A stretch of 64,000 nucleotides of DNA, taken from Lachnospiraceae bacterium. GTDB lineage: Bacteria > Bacillota > Clostridia > Lachnospirales > Lachnospiraceae. Positions within the stretch are counted from its first letter, which is position 1. Each line of letters starts with the position of its first letter. The notes under the pieces were generated by a model. It saw nothing but the letters and a program-made list of their open reading frames with translations. It was not told where the DNA came from and did no database searches. The DNA is taken from NCBI GenBank assembly GCA_024682375.1, contig JAIKZI010000002.1:1-64000 (forward strand), written 5' to 3'. A program made the translations under genes and the position numbers. Of the stretch, positions 44,939-53,168 are shown piece after piece.

Positions 44939-45643
44939 TTAGAAAATTTTGATTGATCCAAAGGCAGTATTTGCATCAATTTCTATTACATTTGTAGTTT
45001 CAGTAGAAGATTCATGTTTGTTTATAACAGCTCCACAGAAACTAGATGGTTTGATTCTAACTTCCCAGTCTTTTGGGATATAAAGATTAATATTTCCAAA
45101 TGTATTATTTATTTCAGCTATGCAGAGGTTGCTAGGAAGGATTGCTTTGTCAAAATATAGGTTAACATTTCCGAAAGCGTTATTAGCTTCTATTGTAACT
45201 AATTCTTCTCCAGCAAAATATTTTGTGTTTGTACCAAATACATTGTCCATATTGAAATTTCCGTTTTCGATGCTCTCATTATGAACGGGTATATTATCGT
45301 CATTATGTGTTATGTTTACAGACCATCTTTTTTTCTTAAATACGCCTTTAAAGATTTTATCAAGTCCAATGCCGAGTAAAGCGGCGGATAAAAGAAGAGT
45401 CCAAGGTGTAATAGCAGTAATTCCAAGTTCTTTATCATAAATACATCCGAGGAAGGCGAGTGACATAACAGCTTCAAGGAAGCTTCCATGTCTAAGTCCG
45501 CTGATAACACCATATGCAAAGAAAAGTGTCAATACTATAGTGAAGAATGAAAAACTAGGAATATTTACAAATTTGCTTGCAACTAAATAGATTGCTATAA
45601 GGATTAGTATTAATCCCCAAAAAATATTTGAATTTTTTTTCAT
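44939..45643 (-). CDS. LiaF-like membrane protein with C-terminal beta-helix-type domain
   Basis: A 234-aa protein. The N-terminal ~100 residues have four hydrophobic helices. The C-terminal ~110 residues are soluble with repeated short strands (NNAFGNVNLYFDKAI, NNTFGNINLYIPKDWEV, DANTAFGSIKIF), as in the LiaF/YvqF cell-wall-antibiotic-response family. It follows the LytTR gene by 5 bp, a pairing seen in Firmicute sensor-regulator modules, so it may modulate that regulator. Confidence 0.82.
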   Translation of the reverse strand: MKKNSNIFWGLILILIAIYLVASKFVNIPSFSFFTIVLTLFFAYGVISGLRHGSFLEAVMSLAFLGCIYDKELGITAITPWTLLLSAALLGIGLDKIFKGVFKKKRWSVNITHNDDNIPVHNESIENGNFNMDNVFGTNTKYFAGEELVTIEANNAFGNVNLYFDKAILPSNLCIAEINNTFGNINLYIPKDWEVRIKPSSFCGAVINKHESSTETTNVIEIDANTAFGSIKIF

Positions 45644-45648
45644 AAGAA

Positions 45649-46101
45649 TTACCTTCTTTCTTTCATTTTATCCATAAACATTTTAAAGTAGCTTCTTGAA
45701 ACATAAGTTGTTTTATCAGTACCAGAAAATTCAATTTCGCTAGCACCAGTTAGATTTCGTGAAATCGATTGTACATAGTTGATATTTAATATAGTAGATT
45801 TCGATACTCGTAAAAAATTACCTGGTAAATAGTCCTCTAGGTCTCTTAGCGTCATATTACATTCAAAGTAATCTGATTTTGTATGAGCTGCAATTTTCGA
45901 TCCATTAGTTTCGAAGAATAGTAACTTATCAATCGAGATGAAATAACTCTTTCCGTTACTAGTTAGTTCAAGAGTTTGTTCTCGTTTCGATTCTTGTAAA
46001 AGAGCGGATTGCAATTGCATTACTTCATTATTTAATTCTTTACATTTTATGATAACTTCAGTTTCTTCGACTTCGTTATCAACATCCAGAATGATTTTCA
46101 A
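45649..46101 (-). CDS. LytTR-family DNA-binding regulator
   Basis: A 150-aa protein. Residues ~45-148 are a LytTR domain (ISIDKLLFFETNGSKIAAHTKSDYFECNMTLRDLEDYLPGNFLRVSKSTILNINYVQSI). The N-terminal ~40 residues are acidic and do not form a receiver, so activation is not by phosphorylation. Together with the LiaF-like membrane protein it forms a two-gene unit, probably autoregulated through the direct repeats at 46179-46210. Confidence 0.9.
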   Translation of the reverse strand: MKIILDVDNEVEETEVIIKCKELNNEVMQLQSALLQESKREQTLELTSNGKSYFISIDKLLFFETNGSKIAAHTKSDYFECNMTLRDLEDYLPGNFLRVSKSTILNINYVQSISRNLTGASEIEFSGTDKTTYVSRSYFKMFMDKMKERR

Positions 46102-46178
46102 AGTAATACCTCGTTTCGTGAACCGGTTTCTATAGTGATACTTTATTTGTTATTGCAATTTTAGTAAATAGGAAAAAA

Positions 46179-46210
46179 GTAAGAGGTTATTTTTTTTATG
46201 TAAGAGGTTA
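46179..46210. promoter_or_regulatory. Tandem LytTR-type binding sites
   Basis: GTAAGAGGTTA occurs at 46179-46189 and again at 46200-46210, exactly 21 bp apart (two helical turns) in direct orientation. This is the spacing and GTT core expected for a LytTR dimer. The second copy overlaps the -35 region of a promoter for the gene at 46272, and the pair lies 80-110 bp upstream of the LytTR gene on the other side. Confidence 0.65.
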
Positions 46211-46236
46211 ATTTTTTCACTTGAAATAAGTATAAT
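46208..46236 (+). promoter_or_regulatory. Promoter for the 76-aa protein gene
   Basis: TATAAT (46231-46236) has TTAATT (46208-46213) 17 bp upstream. The weak -35 overlaps the second LytTR-type repeat, as at activator-dependent promoters. Confidence 0.55.
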
Positions 46237-46271
46237 GAGAAAAAAGCTTTTTAGAAAAGAGGTAAATATAG

Positions 46272-46502
46272 ATGGCTTTTAATCCGGCAGCATTGATGAA
46301 AGTGATGCAGTTAAAGAATAAATTTGAAAATAATCATCCTAAGACAGTTTTATTTGCAAAGAAGGTAGTTATGTCAGGTCTTCCAGAGGGAACGGTTATC
46401 GAGATGACAGTTACAAAACCAGGTGGAGAACCAATTACTGCAAATATGAAGGTTACAGAGGATGATTTAGAAATGATGAATGAACTTAAAAACTTAAGAT
46501 AA
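46272..46502 (+). CDS. Small conserved-looking protein of unknown function
   Basis: A 76-aa soluble protein (MAFNPAALMKVMQLKNKFENNHP at the start, then LPEGTVIEMTVTKPGGEPITANMKVTEDDLEMM). The second half reads like a small beta domain. AGAGG precedes ATG. It is followed 19 bp later by the Dabb protein. I recognise no family. Its promoter overlaps the LytTR repeats, so it could be a target of that regulator. Confidence 0.72.
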   Translation: MAFNPAALMKVMQLKNKFENNHPKTVLFAKKVVMSGLPEGTVIEMTVTKPGGEPITANMKVTEDDLEMMNELKNLR

Positions 46503-46521
46503 GTTTAAGGAGGAAAAGGAA

Positions 46522-46824
46522 ATGGTACGTCATGTTATTTTGTGGCAGCTTAAAGATGAGATTACTGGTGCAGAAAAGGAAAATGTAAAGAAGGGCATCA
46601 AAGAGGGACTAGAGAGTCTAAAAGGAAAGGTTCCGGGCCTTGAAGAAATAAAGGTTTATACAAATGGATTTGAGTCTTCAAATGCAGATGTAATGCTTGA
46701 TTCATATCTCGTTGATGAGAATGCCCTAAAGGGTTACGCAGTACATCCAGAACATGTGGCTGTGGCTGATTCAAAAGTTAGACCATATACAAAGGTTAGA
46801 ACTTGTTTGGATTTTGAAGTATAG
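46522..46824 (+). CDS. Dabb (stress-responsive A/B barrel) domain protein
   Basis: A 100-aa dimeric alpha/beta-barrel protein. VRHVILWQLKDE at the start, DVMLDSYLVDENALKGYAVHPEHVAVAD in the middle and the final strand (VRTCLDFEV) match the Dabb/Pfam stress-responsive family. Function is unclear in bacteria. GGAGG precedes the ATG. Confidence 0.9.
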   Translation: MVRHVILWQLKDEITGAEKENVKKGIKEGLESLKGKVPGLEEIKVYTNGFESSNADVMLDSYLVDENALKGYAVHPEHVAVADSKVRPYTKVRTCLDFEV

Positions 46825-46968
46825 GAAACTACTTTAAAATCAATATCAATTAAATACAAATATTTACAAGGTTTGCTGGAAACTCTTGTGGAGAATTACG
46901 ATTTACAATAGCTGTAATAATATCTAGAATACCAACCGTGATGCTTTTGGAGGTAAGGAGATATTATT

Positions 46969-47820
46969 ATGGCTATTTGTATTATTACAGATTCTGGAAG
47001 CGATTTATCAGCGAAGGAAGCTAAAGAATTGAATGTAAAGGTTTTACCTTTGAATGTAAGATTTGGAAATGAGGAATATCTAGCAGGTGTAACTCTTTCT
47101 AATGAGGAATTTTATAATAAACTAATTGAAACTGATGAGTTCCCTAAGACTAGTCAGATTTCACCAGCAGTATATGAGGAAACTTTTGAAGAAATAGTTG
47201 AAAATGGTGATGAAGCTATTTATATTTCTATTTCATCTGATTTATCAGGAACGATGCAGTCGGCTATGATTGCTGCAGAAGATTATGAAGATAAGGTAAG
47301 TATAGTCGATAGTAGACAGGCTTGCGTAGGTGTTGGAATTCTAGTTAAACTTGCCTGTATATATCGTGCAGAAGGAATGTCTAGAAAAGAAATAGTAGAT
47401 AAACTTATATGGGACAGAGAACGTATTAAGACAATCGCAATGTTTGATACTCTCGAGTACTTAAAGAAGGGCGGAAGAATCTCATCTGCGGCAGCAGCTG
47501 TTGGTGGAATGCTTTCTATTAAACCTGTTATTAAAATTGAAGACGGTATTGTAAAAGTAATTGGAAAAGCAAAAGGTTCAAAAAATGCCCAGAACAAACT
47601 TATGCAGTTTGTAAAGGAAAGCAAGGGAATTGATTTTAGCTGTCCATTCTGTCTTGTATATACAGGTTTAGATGATACTATGCTAAAGAAATATATGGTA
47701 GATAGTAAAGCTTTGTATGAAGATTATAGTGAAGAATTACCGTATGTGCAGGCAGGCCCTGTTATTGGAACTTATGCAGGACCTGGTGCAGTAGGTTTTG
47801 CTTATTTTGAAAAAGAATGA
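46969..47820 (+). CDS. DegV-family fatty-acid-binding protein
   Basis: A 283-aa protein with the DegV fold. The N-terminal TDSGSDLSAKEAKELNVKVLPLNVRFG, SSDLSGTMQSAM, VDSRQACVGVGILV and LEYLKKGGRISSAAAAVGGMLSIKPVI blocks are diagnostic. Family members (FakB) present fatty acids to a kinase subunit for phosphorylation; no fakA-like gene is adjacent. GGAG precedes ATG. Its end overlaps the convergent LysR gene by 19 bp. Confidence 0.94.
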   Translation: MAICIITDSGSDLSAKEAKELNVKVLPLNVRFGNEEYLAGVTLSNEEFYNKLIETDEFPKTSQISPAVYEETFEEIVENGDEAIYISISSDLSGTMQSAMIAAEDYEDKVSIVDSRQACVGVGILVKLACIYRAEGMSRKEIVDKLIWDRERIKTIAMFDTLEYLKKGGRISSAAAAVGGMLSIKPVIKIEDGIVKVIGKAKGSKNAQNKLMQFVKESKGIDFSCPFCLVYTGLDDTMLKKYMVDSKALYEDYSEELPYVQAGPVIGTYAGPGAVGFAYFEKE

Positions 47821-48710
47821 TTCTTTGAGTGAAGTATCTGTTCTTTTAGATTATAGGCAGCAGCTGAGATAGGTCGGTTTGGATCATAAACTAAGCACAC
47901 CTGTCTTTTGGGAATTTCATCGACGAGATTCATTTTTACAATTTCTTTTGATTGGATTGAACGCTCTGCTATAGGCGAAGGAATGAATGCCAGGCCTATT
48001 TCACTTTTTACCATAGGGAGTAGCTGATCTGCTGTAGATACTTCGGTATCGGGTTCAAAATCGAGCTCTGATTTTAGGAATAGTTTCCTATAAAATTCAT
48101 AAGTCATTGTGTCTTTTCCGAGAGAAATAAAGGGATAGTCCTTTATATCGGAAAGATGCAGTGGCTTATTTTTTATTTCATTAAAGGTTAGTCCACCAGT
48201 TAGGATTTCTTTAAATGAAACAAGTGGAGTGATTTTGATAGAAGAATCAGAATCAGCAGGTGTTGTAACAACTGAGAAATCAACAATACCATCTCTGACA
48301 GCTCTAATAGCCTGAGGAGTAGAATGGTTTAAGATTTTTAGCTGAATCTTAGGATGGTTTAGATGGAACTTCTTGAGTTCTTCCAAAAGCAAAAGGTCTA
48401 GCGCAGTTTCGGAAGCGCTGATTGAAATACTTCCATGTTCAAGTGATTCGGCCTGCTCCATTTCATGTTCAGCTGCCATAAGCTGATTCATAGCACCGTT
48501 GACATGAGCATAGAGTCGTTCTCCTTCAGGGGTCAAACTGACACCTTTATTATTTCGAATGAAAAGGGTGCAACCTGTTTCTGCTTCAAGCTTATTCATA
48601 GCTCGTGTAACATTAGGCTGATTACTATTAATCGCTTCAGCTGCACGTGTGAAATTCTTGTATTTCGCTACATAAAAAAAGATTTTGTAATATTCGTAGT
48701 TTACATTCAT
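47802..48710 (-). CDS. LysR-family transcriptional regulator
   Basis: A 302-aa protein with the N-terminal LysR winged HTH (YKIFFYVAKYKNFTRAAEAINSNQPNVTRAMNKLEAETGCTLFIR) and a C-terminal periplasmic-binding-type effector domain (SEIGLAFIPSPIAE). It is divergent from the symporter gene at 48838 with 127 bp between, the classic arrangement for LysR control of a transporter. Confidence 0.92.
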   Translation of the reverse strand: MNVNYEYYKIFFYVAKYKNFTRAAEAINSNQPNVTRAMNKLEAETGCTLFIRNNKGVSLTPEGERLYAHVNGAMNQLMAAEHEMEQAESLEHGSISISASETALDLLLLEELKKFHLNHPKIQLKILNHSTPQAIRAVRDGIVDFSVVTTPADSDSSIKITPLVSFKEILTGGLTFNEIKNKPLHLSDIKDYPFISLGKDTMTYEFYRKLFLKSELDFEPDTEVSTADQLLPMVKSEIGLAFIPSPIAERSIQSKEIVKMNLVDEIPKRQVCLVYDPNRPISAAAYNLKEQILHSKNHSFSK

Positions 48711-48722
48711 ATTCGACTCCCT

Positions 48723-48770
48723 ATATCAAAATGATATATCAAACATACCAAATATGTTTTTTACATATTT
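48723..48770. promoter_or_regulatory. Candidate LysR operator dyads between the LysR and symporter genes
   Basis: ATATCA-AAA-TGATAT (48723-48737) and AAATATGT-TTTTT-ACATATTT (48750-48770) are two perfect inverted repeats in the divergent intergenic region. A LysR tetramer commonly binds two such sites. The exact T-N11-A rule is not met cleanly, so the assignment is tentative. Confidence 0.45.
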
Positions 48771-48837
48771 CTACACTGCAATTATACTGATTAACGTCAA
48801 ATGAATCAATTATGATTTCACATGGAGGAAGATTAAG

Positions 48838-50091
48838 ATGAAGACTAGAAGATTACCACTTGCGATGCAGATTTTCATCGCACTAATTTTGGCTATTATA
48901 TGTGGAATGTTGCTACAGAGCCATAGCGAATTTGCAAAAGCATACATTATGCCTTTTGGAACGATATTTTTAAATTTACTTAAGTTTATAGTAGTTCCTA
49001 TCGTTTTGTTTTCACTTCTTGCTGGTATCATTTCAATGAAAGATATCAAGAAGGTCGGATTCATCGGTGGTTCAGCTGTAGTATTTTATATGTGTACAAC
49101 AGCAATTGCTACTTCAGTAGGACTTCTTTTTGGAAATGTATTTGAAAGATGGTTTCCAACGATTTCCACATCAAATCTAACATACAAAGCTGGAGACAAA
49201 GTATCTATTATGGATACTATCGTAAATATCTTTCCATCTAATCCAATCACACCACTTGCAAACGCATCTATGCTTCAGGTAATTGTGATGGCACTCATAA
49301 TCGGTTTTGCAATCATTTCAATCGGGGATAAGGCTAAACCAGCTGTAGATATGATTAACGTATGGAATGATATCTTTATGAAATGTATGGAGATGATCCT
49401 TAAGCTATCACCTATCGGAGTTTTCTGCTTGCTAACACCTGTAGTTGCAGAAAATGGTCCAATGATTTTAGGATCTCTTGCGATGGTACTTTTGGCAGCA
49501 TATGTTTGCTACTTTGTTCATGCAATCGTTTGCTATTCTTTAGCGGTAAAAGCAATCGGTGGAATTTCACCAATGAAATTCTTTAAAGAGATGGCACCTG
49601 CAATGATCTTCGCATTTTCAAGTGCTTCATCAGTTGGAACACTTCCTCTTAATATGGAATGCTCAGAAAAACTTGGCGCGAAAAAAGAAGTAACATCTTT
49701 TGTAATGCCTCTTGGAGCAACAATAAATATGGATGGTACAGCAATCTATCAGGGAGTGTGTGCAGTATTTATTGCATCATGTTTCGGTATACATCTTACA
49801 ATTAGTCAGATAATAACAATTGTACTTACAGCAACACTTGCATCAATTGGTACAGCTGGTGTTCCAGGAGCAGGTATGGTTATGCTTGCAATGGTACTTC
49901 AGTCAGTAGGACTTCCTGTAGAGGGAATTGCTCTAGTAGCAGGAGTAGATAGAATCTTTGATATGGGTAGAACTACACTTAATATCACAGGTGATTCTGC
50001 TTGTGCATTAATAGTAAGTAAGTTAGAGGAAAAAAGGGAAACAAAGAAATCTGGATATATAGCGGGTTCTCAGGTAGAGGCTGCTGAATAA
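48838..50091 (+). CDS. Dicarboxylate/amino acid:cation symporter (DAACS family)
   Basis: A 417-aa membrane protein of the GltP/DctA/SstT family. Several helices are visible, with the family motif NMDGTAIYQGVCAVFIA (residues ~300) and the second signature near AGVDRIFDMGRTTLNITGDSACALIVSK, which holds the aspartate/arginine substrate and cation ligands. Likely substrates are glutamate, aspartate or dicarboxylates with Na+ or H+. GGAGG precedes ATG. It is probably regulated by the divergent LysR. Confidence 0.93.
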   Translation: MKTRRLPLAMQIFIALILAIICGMLLQSHSEFAKAYIMPFGTIFLNLLKFIVVPIVLFSLLAGIISMKDIKKVGFIGGSAVVFYMCTTAIATSVGLLFGNVFERWFPTISTSNLTYKAGDKVSIMDTIVNIFPSNPITPLANASMLQVIVMALIIGFAIISIGDKAKPAVDMINVWNDIFMKCMEMILKLSPIGVFCLLTPVVAENGPMILGSLAMVLLAAYVCYFVHAIVCYSLAVKAIGGISPMKFFKEMAPAMIFAFSSASSVGTLPLNMECSEKLGAKKEVTSFVMPLGATINMDGTAIYQGVCAVFIASCFGIHLTISQIITIVLTATLASIGTAGVPGAGMVMLAMVLQSVGLPVEGIALVAGVDRIFDMGRTTLNITGDSACALIVSKLEEKRETKKSGYIAGSQVEAAE

Positions 50092-50114
50092 AAAAAATCA
50101 AGTGTATTTTTTTT

Positions 50115-50153
50115 AGAAGCTGCGAAAGTGTGTCTTTCGTAGCTTCTTTTTTT
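50115..50153 (+). terminator. Terminator of the symporter gene
   Basis: AGAAGCTGCGAAAG pairs with CTTTCGTAGCTTCT around TGTGT, followed by T residues. Confidence 0.93.
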
Positions 50154-50200
50154 GTGTGTTTCGTACAGTTTTCGGACAACTTCTTTGTGAGGTTTGATGT

Positions 50201-50229
50201 TTGCGGCAATATTCTGACAAGATTATAAT
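50201..50229 (+). promoter_or_regulatory. Candidate promoter of the lipoprotein-ABC cassette
   Basis: TATAAT (50224-50229) has TTGCGG (50201-50206) 17 bp upstream; the -35 is a poor match. It lies 146 bp before the lipoprotein start and just ahead of a 19-codon frame. The rest of 50230-50374 holds that frame and no other recognisable element. Confidence 0.45.
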
Positions 50230-50276
50230 TTTTATAAAGAGTTTAGAAAACGGTTATAAATTATTAAGAGAGGCAT

Positions 50277-50336
50277 ATGAAGTATAGAGAAGGGATTTTT
50301 AGATTCGTACAAATGATAAGGATGCGGGTGAATTAA
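50277..50336 (+). CDS. Possible 19-aa leader peptide
   Basis: ATG at 50277 with AAGAGAGG 3-4 bases before it opens 19 codons (MKYREGIFRFVQMIRMRVN) ending in TAA at 50334-50336. It is strongly basic. It lies in the 5' region of the lipoprotein-ABC cassette and could be a regulatory leader peptide or a chance frame. Confidence 0.3.
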   Translation: MKYREGIFRFVQMIRMRVN

Positions 50337-50374
50337 ATGGTTATTATACATAGATAAAAAAATAAGGGGCAGTA

Positions 50375-51526
50375 ATGAAAAATAAAAGATTAATATGGAT
50401 TACGTTAATAATGGTAAGTTTAATTGGATGCAGAAAAGCTCCTCAAGGAGTTATTGATAATATGAAACAGTATGGTGAAAACGATTCTGCATATACGTCT
50501 AATAAAAAATATTCATCTGTTGAAGATTTGAGTAGAAAATATAGCTTTAAGAAAAACGAATTTAGAAATTTGATGTTGCCTAAAGATTTGGATTTATCCA
50601 GTGTAAGAGGAATATATGAGATAAACGGTGTATATGGTGGAGAGGTGTTTGATAAAAAAGATGAAATACTTAAGTGCTTTGAGGATTTTCATAATGCTGA
50701 GTGGAAGTATTGTAAAGGTGAACTGGATGGAGAGTATGGTGCAGAGATAGAGGATGGAGATAAGCGGGCTTATTTTGATAAACCTGGTTATTATGAATAT
50801 AACCTTTCTCAAAAATGGTATGTTTCGAATGAAGGTTTTCAAAAACCATATAAAATGCTTGAAAATCATGACGAGATCGATAAGGCAAAAATAAAGACAA
50901 AACAGGGCCCTGTATCAGTTCAACGTTATGTAAAAACAATTACAGATTTATATAATAGCCTTCCTTATAATAAAACTTTTGTTCCGCAGTTACATAGGGT
51001 GCTTATGTATAAAGTAGATAAGAATGATGTTGGATGCTTTATATTTGAGAAATGCTATGAAGGGGTACCGTTAGACTTGTATTGTAAGAATTTAAAATGT
51101 GAGAATCATACTGTTTATTTTGATAGAGTTACTAATTTTTTGACCGTATATATAAACGAAGACGGACAACTGGGATTGTGTACGTCTGACGAGGAGATAA
51201 GGATAAATAAGAAAAAACGTTTAGGAAAAGTATTAAATGTTGAGTCAGCAATAAGAATTGTTTCGGATACATACTCAGGGTTTTCAAAAATCAAGGTTGA
51301 AGAATTAAAACCTGTTTATTTAGTTATTCCGCATTATAAGAAAGATGGAAAGACTTTTTATGCAAAAAAAGGGAACAGGGTTGAACTCAGGCCTGTATAT
51401 CGCTTTTTAATTCGAAATAATGAGAAAAACGACGTACTTCAAAATATGTACTTTTATATTTGTGTAGATATGCAAACGGGGGAGATAATGTCTAATTTTG
51501 ACGCACAAAGTTATAAGCCATATTAG
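50375..51526 (+). CDS. Lipoprotein of unknown function
   Basis: A 383-aa exported lipoprotein: a basic start, hydrophobic core and lipobox LIGC (Cys19). The rest is hydrophilic, rich in Lys, Tyr and Asp, with no domain I recognise. Spacing to the following ABC permease genes suggests one operon, perhaps an exporter with an attached surface protein. The last ~15 codons are mirrored by a vestigial second copy directly downstream. Confidence 0.75.
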   Translation: MKNKRLIWITLIMVSLIGCRKAPQGVIDNMKQYGENDSAYTSNKKYSSVEDLSRKYSFKKNEFRNLMLPKDLDLSSVRGIYEINGVYGGEVFDKKDEILKCFEDFHNAEWKYCKGELDGEYGAEIEDGDKRAYFDKPGYYEYNLSQKWYVSNEGFQKPYKMLENHDEIDKAKIKTKQGPVSVQRYVKTITDLYNSLPYNKTFVPQLHRVLMYKVDKNDVGCFIFEKCYEGVPLDLYCKNLKCENHTVYFDRVTNFLTVYINEDGQLGLCTSDEEIRINKKKRLGKVLNVESAIRIVSDTYSGFSKIKVEELKPVYLVIPHYKKDGKTFYAKKGNRVELRPVYRFLIRNNEKNDVLQNMYFYICVDMQTGEIMSNFDAQSYKPY

Positions 51527-51597
51527 TGGATATGCAGACAGGAGAAGAGATAGATGATATAGGGAGAAATGGATTAAAACCTAAAAAAATAAAATAA
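51526..51597 (+). pseudogene. C-terminal remnant of a duplicated lipoprotein gene
   Basis: Overlapping the stop of the intact gene by one base, in another frame, lies VDMQTGEEIDDIGRNGLKP ending KKIK and a stop. This parallels VDMQTGEIMSNFDAQSYKP at the C-terminus of the intact lipoprotein. No start or upstream part is left, so it looks like the residue of a tandem copy lost by deletion. Confidence 0.6.
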
Positions 51598-51607
51598 AGG
51601 GGGAGCT

Positions 51608-52315
51608 ATGAAACAGTTTTACAAAGAATACAGAAACCGATACGAGTTTAAATATATTTTGATGCTCTCGGCATGTGTATGTATTACGTATTTTGTGAAT
51701 CCGGTTGATAAGGTTAATAATCATCTTATTACAATGATAGATGTATTGGTGTCGCATAGGGATAGGATTCAGTACATAGGATGGGATACGCTTTTTTCAA
51801 ATTTCTGGGGCGAGTGGTTTATATTTACGATGCCGATTCTATTCACCGTATTATGCGTTAGAGTATTTGCTGAAGAATTAAAGAGTGGAACATATAGGTA
51901 TGTGATTTTAAGAATTTCGGAAGCAAAGTATTTTAGACGGATTATTATGGAGTTTATAGTTACCGCACTGTTGATTATCTTAATTAGTGTTCTAATATAT
52001 GCATTGGTCTCAATGATTATATTTCCAATGTACCCCAATATTCAAATTCAATCAGAAGATGATTTGATTTTAAATTCATTGCTTTATACATGTAAGACTG
52101 TGCCAAGAGTATTGGCAACAATAGTATTTGTAATATTACTGGCGTATATATTTGCGGTGTTAACGATGGATAAATATCTCGCGGTTATATTTCCATTTTT
52201 GATTGAGTACATGGTAGATCAAAAGATTACTAATGTGTTTTTATATTTGGCTTTAGATATAGCTATGTATTGGGTTGCAGAATATGTGATGAGAAGGCGG
52301 GCAGAAAAAATATGA
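51608..52315 (+). CDS. ABC-transporter membrane protein (ABC-2-like), first subunit
   Basis: A 235-aa membrane protein with about six hydrophobic segments, a charged N-terminus (MKQFYKEYRNRYEFKY) and a polar loop after residue ~60. It matches the size and layout of small ABC-2 permeases; no catalytic motif exists to check. GGGGGAG precedes ATG. Its stop overlaps the next start (ATGA), implying a heterodimeric permease. Confidence 0.72.
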   Translation: MKQFYKEYRNRYEFKYILMLSACVCITYFVNPVDKVNNHLITMIDVLVSHRDRIQYIGWDTLFSNFWGEWFIFTMPILFTVLCVRVFAEELKSGTYRYVILRISEAKYFRRIIMEFIVTALLIILISVLIYALVSMIIFPMYPNIQIQSEDDLILNSLLYTCKTVPRVLATIVFVILLAYIFAVLTMDKYLAVIFPFLIEYMVDQKITNVFLYLALDIAMYWVAEYVMRRRAEKI

Positions 52316-53148
52316 AGCGTGAAGTTTGGATACTGGCAAAACAGGAATATTTAAGTTGGCTGTTGAACACTAGAAATGTTGCGGTTTTGATATTTGTAGT
52401 CTTTGTTAGAAAGGCGGTTGTGCTTCCGCTGATATATATGGCGAATAAATATCATACTGTTTTAAATTGGGCAGAATCATCAATTGCAGTTGCAAATTCT
52501 GGAGTTTCTGTATTGTTGATTTCAGTTATTCTCTTAACGGTATTATCAGGATTGCCGCGTATAGATAATGATTTTTACAATATTGTGTCTAGAGTAGGTA
52601 TGAAAAGCTGGTGCAAGGCGCAGCTGGTGTTTATGTATTTGGCGGTTGTCACTTTTTGGTTGTTTGTTTTTTTCAGTACATGGGTACAAACAGCATATCT
52701 TAGTTATATAGAAGATGGATGGAGTTTAGTTACAACGCAGTATTCAGGGGATACTGCGATAGAGAATCTTTTACCGTTAAATCTGTACAATCAAATGCCG
52801 CCGTTGAAAGCTTTTATGTTTACGTACCTTTTGATGTTTTTGTATTTTTTGTTTACGATGAATGTTTTGGTGCTGGGAACATTATATGGAAAAAAGAATC
52901 TGACGACCATAGGACTGGTGATACTTTTGGCTGTTGGTGTAGCGGCAGCCGCTGCAAAGGTGAAATGGATGTGGCTGTTTCCGGTAAGTCATTCTATTTT
53001 GATACTTCACTGCCAAAAATATTATAGAGCCCAGCTTTTTCCAATCTGGTTATCTGTTTTACTTTTATTAGCATTTAATGTATTTATGACAATCTTAATT
53101 TATAGAAGGATGGTTTCTGTTGATGGGGAGATACTAAAGGGGAATTAA
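52312..53148 (+). CDS. ABC-transporter membrane protein (ABC-2-like), second subunit
   Basis: A 278-aa membrane protein with about six hydrophobic segments, starting MKREVWILAKQEYLSWLLNTRN, the cytoplasmic amphipathic start common in ABC-2 permeases. ATG 52312 is used because it lies in the overlap with the preceding gene; the frame begins earlier without a good ribosome site. It pairs with the upstream permease. Confidence 0.72.
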   Translation: MKREVWILAKQEYLSWLLNTRNVAVLIFVVFVRKAVVLPLIYMANKYHTVLNWAESSIAVANSGVSVLLISVILLTVLSGLPRIDNDFYNIVSRVGMKSWCKAQLVFMYLAVVTFWLFVFFSTWVQTAYLSYIEDGWSLVTTQYSGDTAIENLLPLNLYNQMPPLKAFMFTYLLMFLYFLFTMNVLVLGTLYGKKNLTTIGLVILLAVGVAAAAAKVKWMWLFPVSHSILILHCQKYYRAQLFPIWLSVLLLLAFNVFMTILIYRRMVSVDGEILKGN

Positions 53149-53168
53149 GACCTTGAGAAGGAGAGAAC

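Noticed and set aside
46825..46968. 143-bp gap before degV as a riboswitch
   Set aside because: No stable pairing scheme or T-run was found; only A/T-rich sequence with the degV ribosome site.
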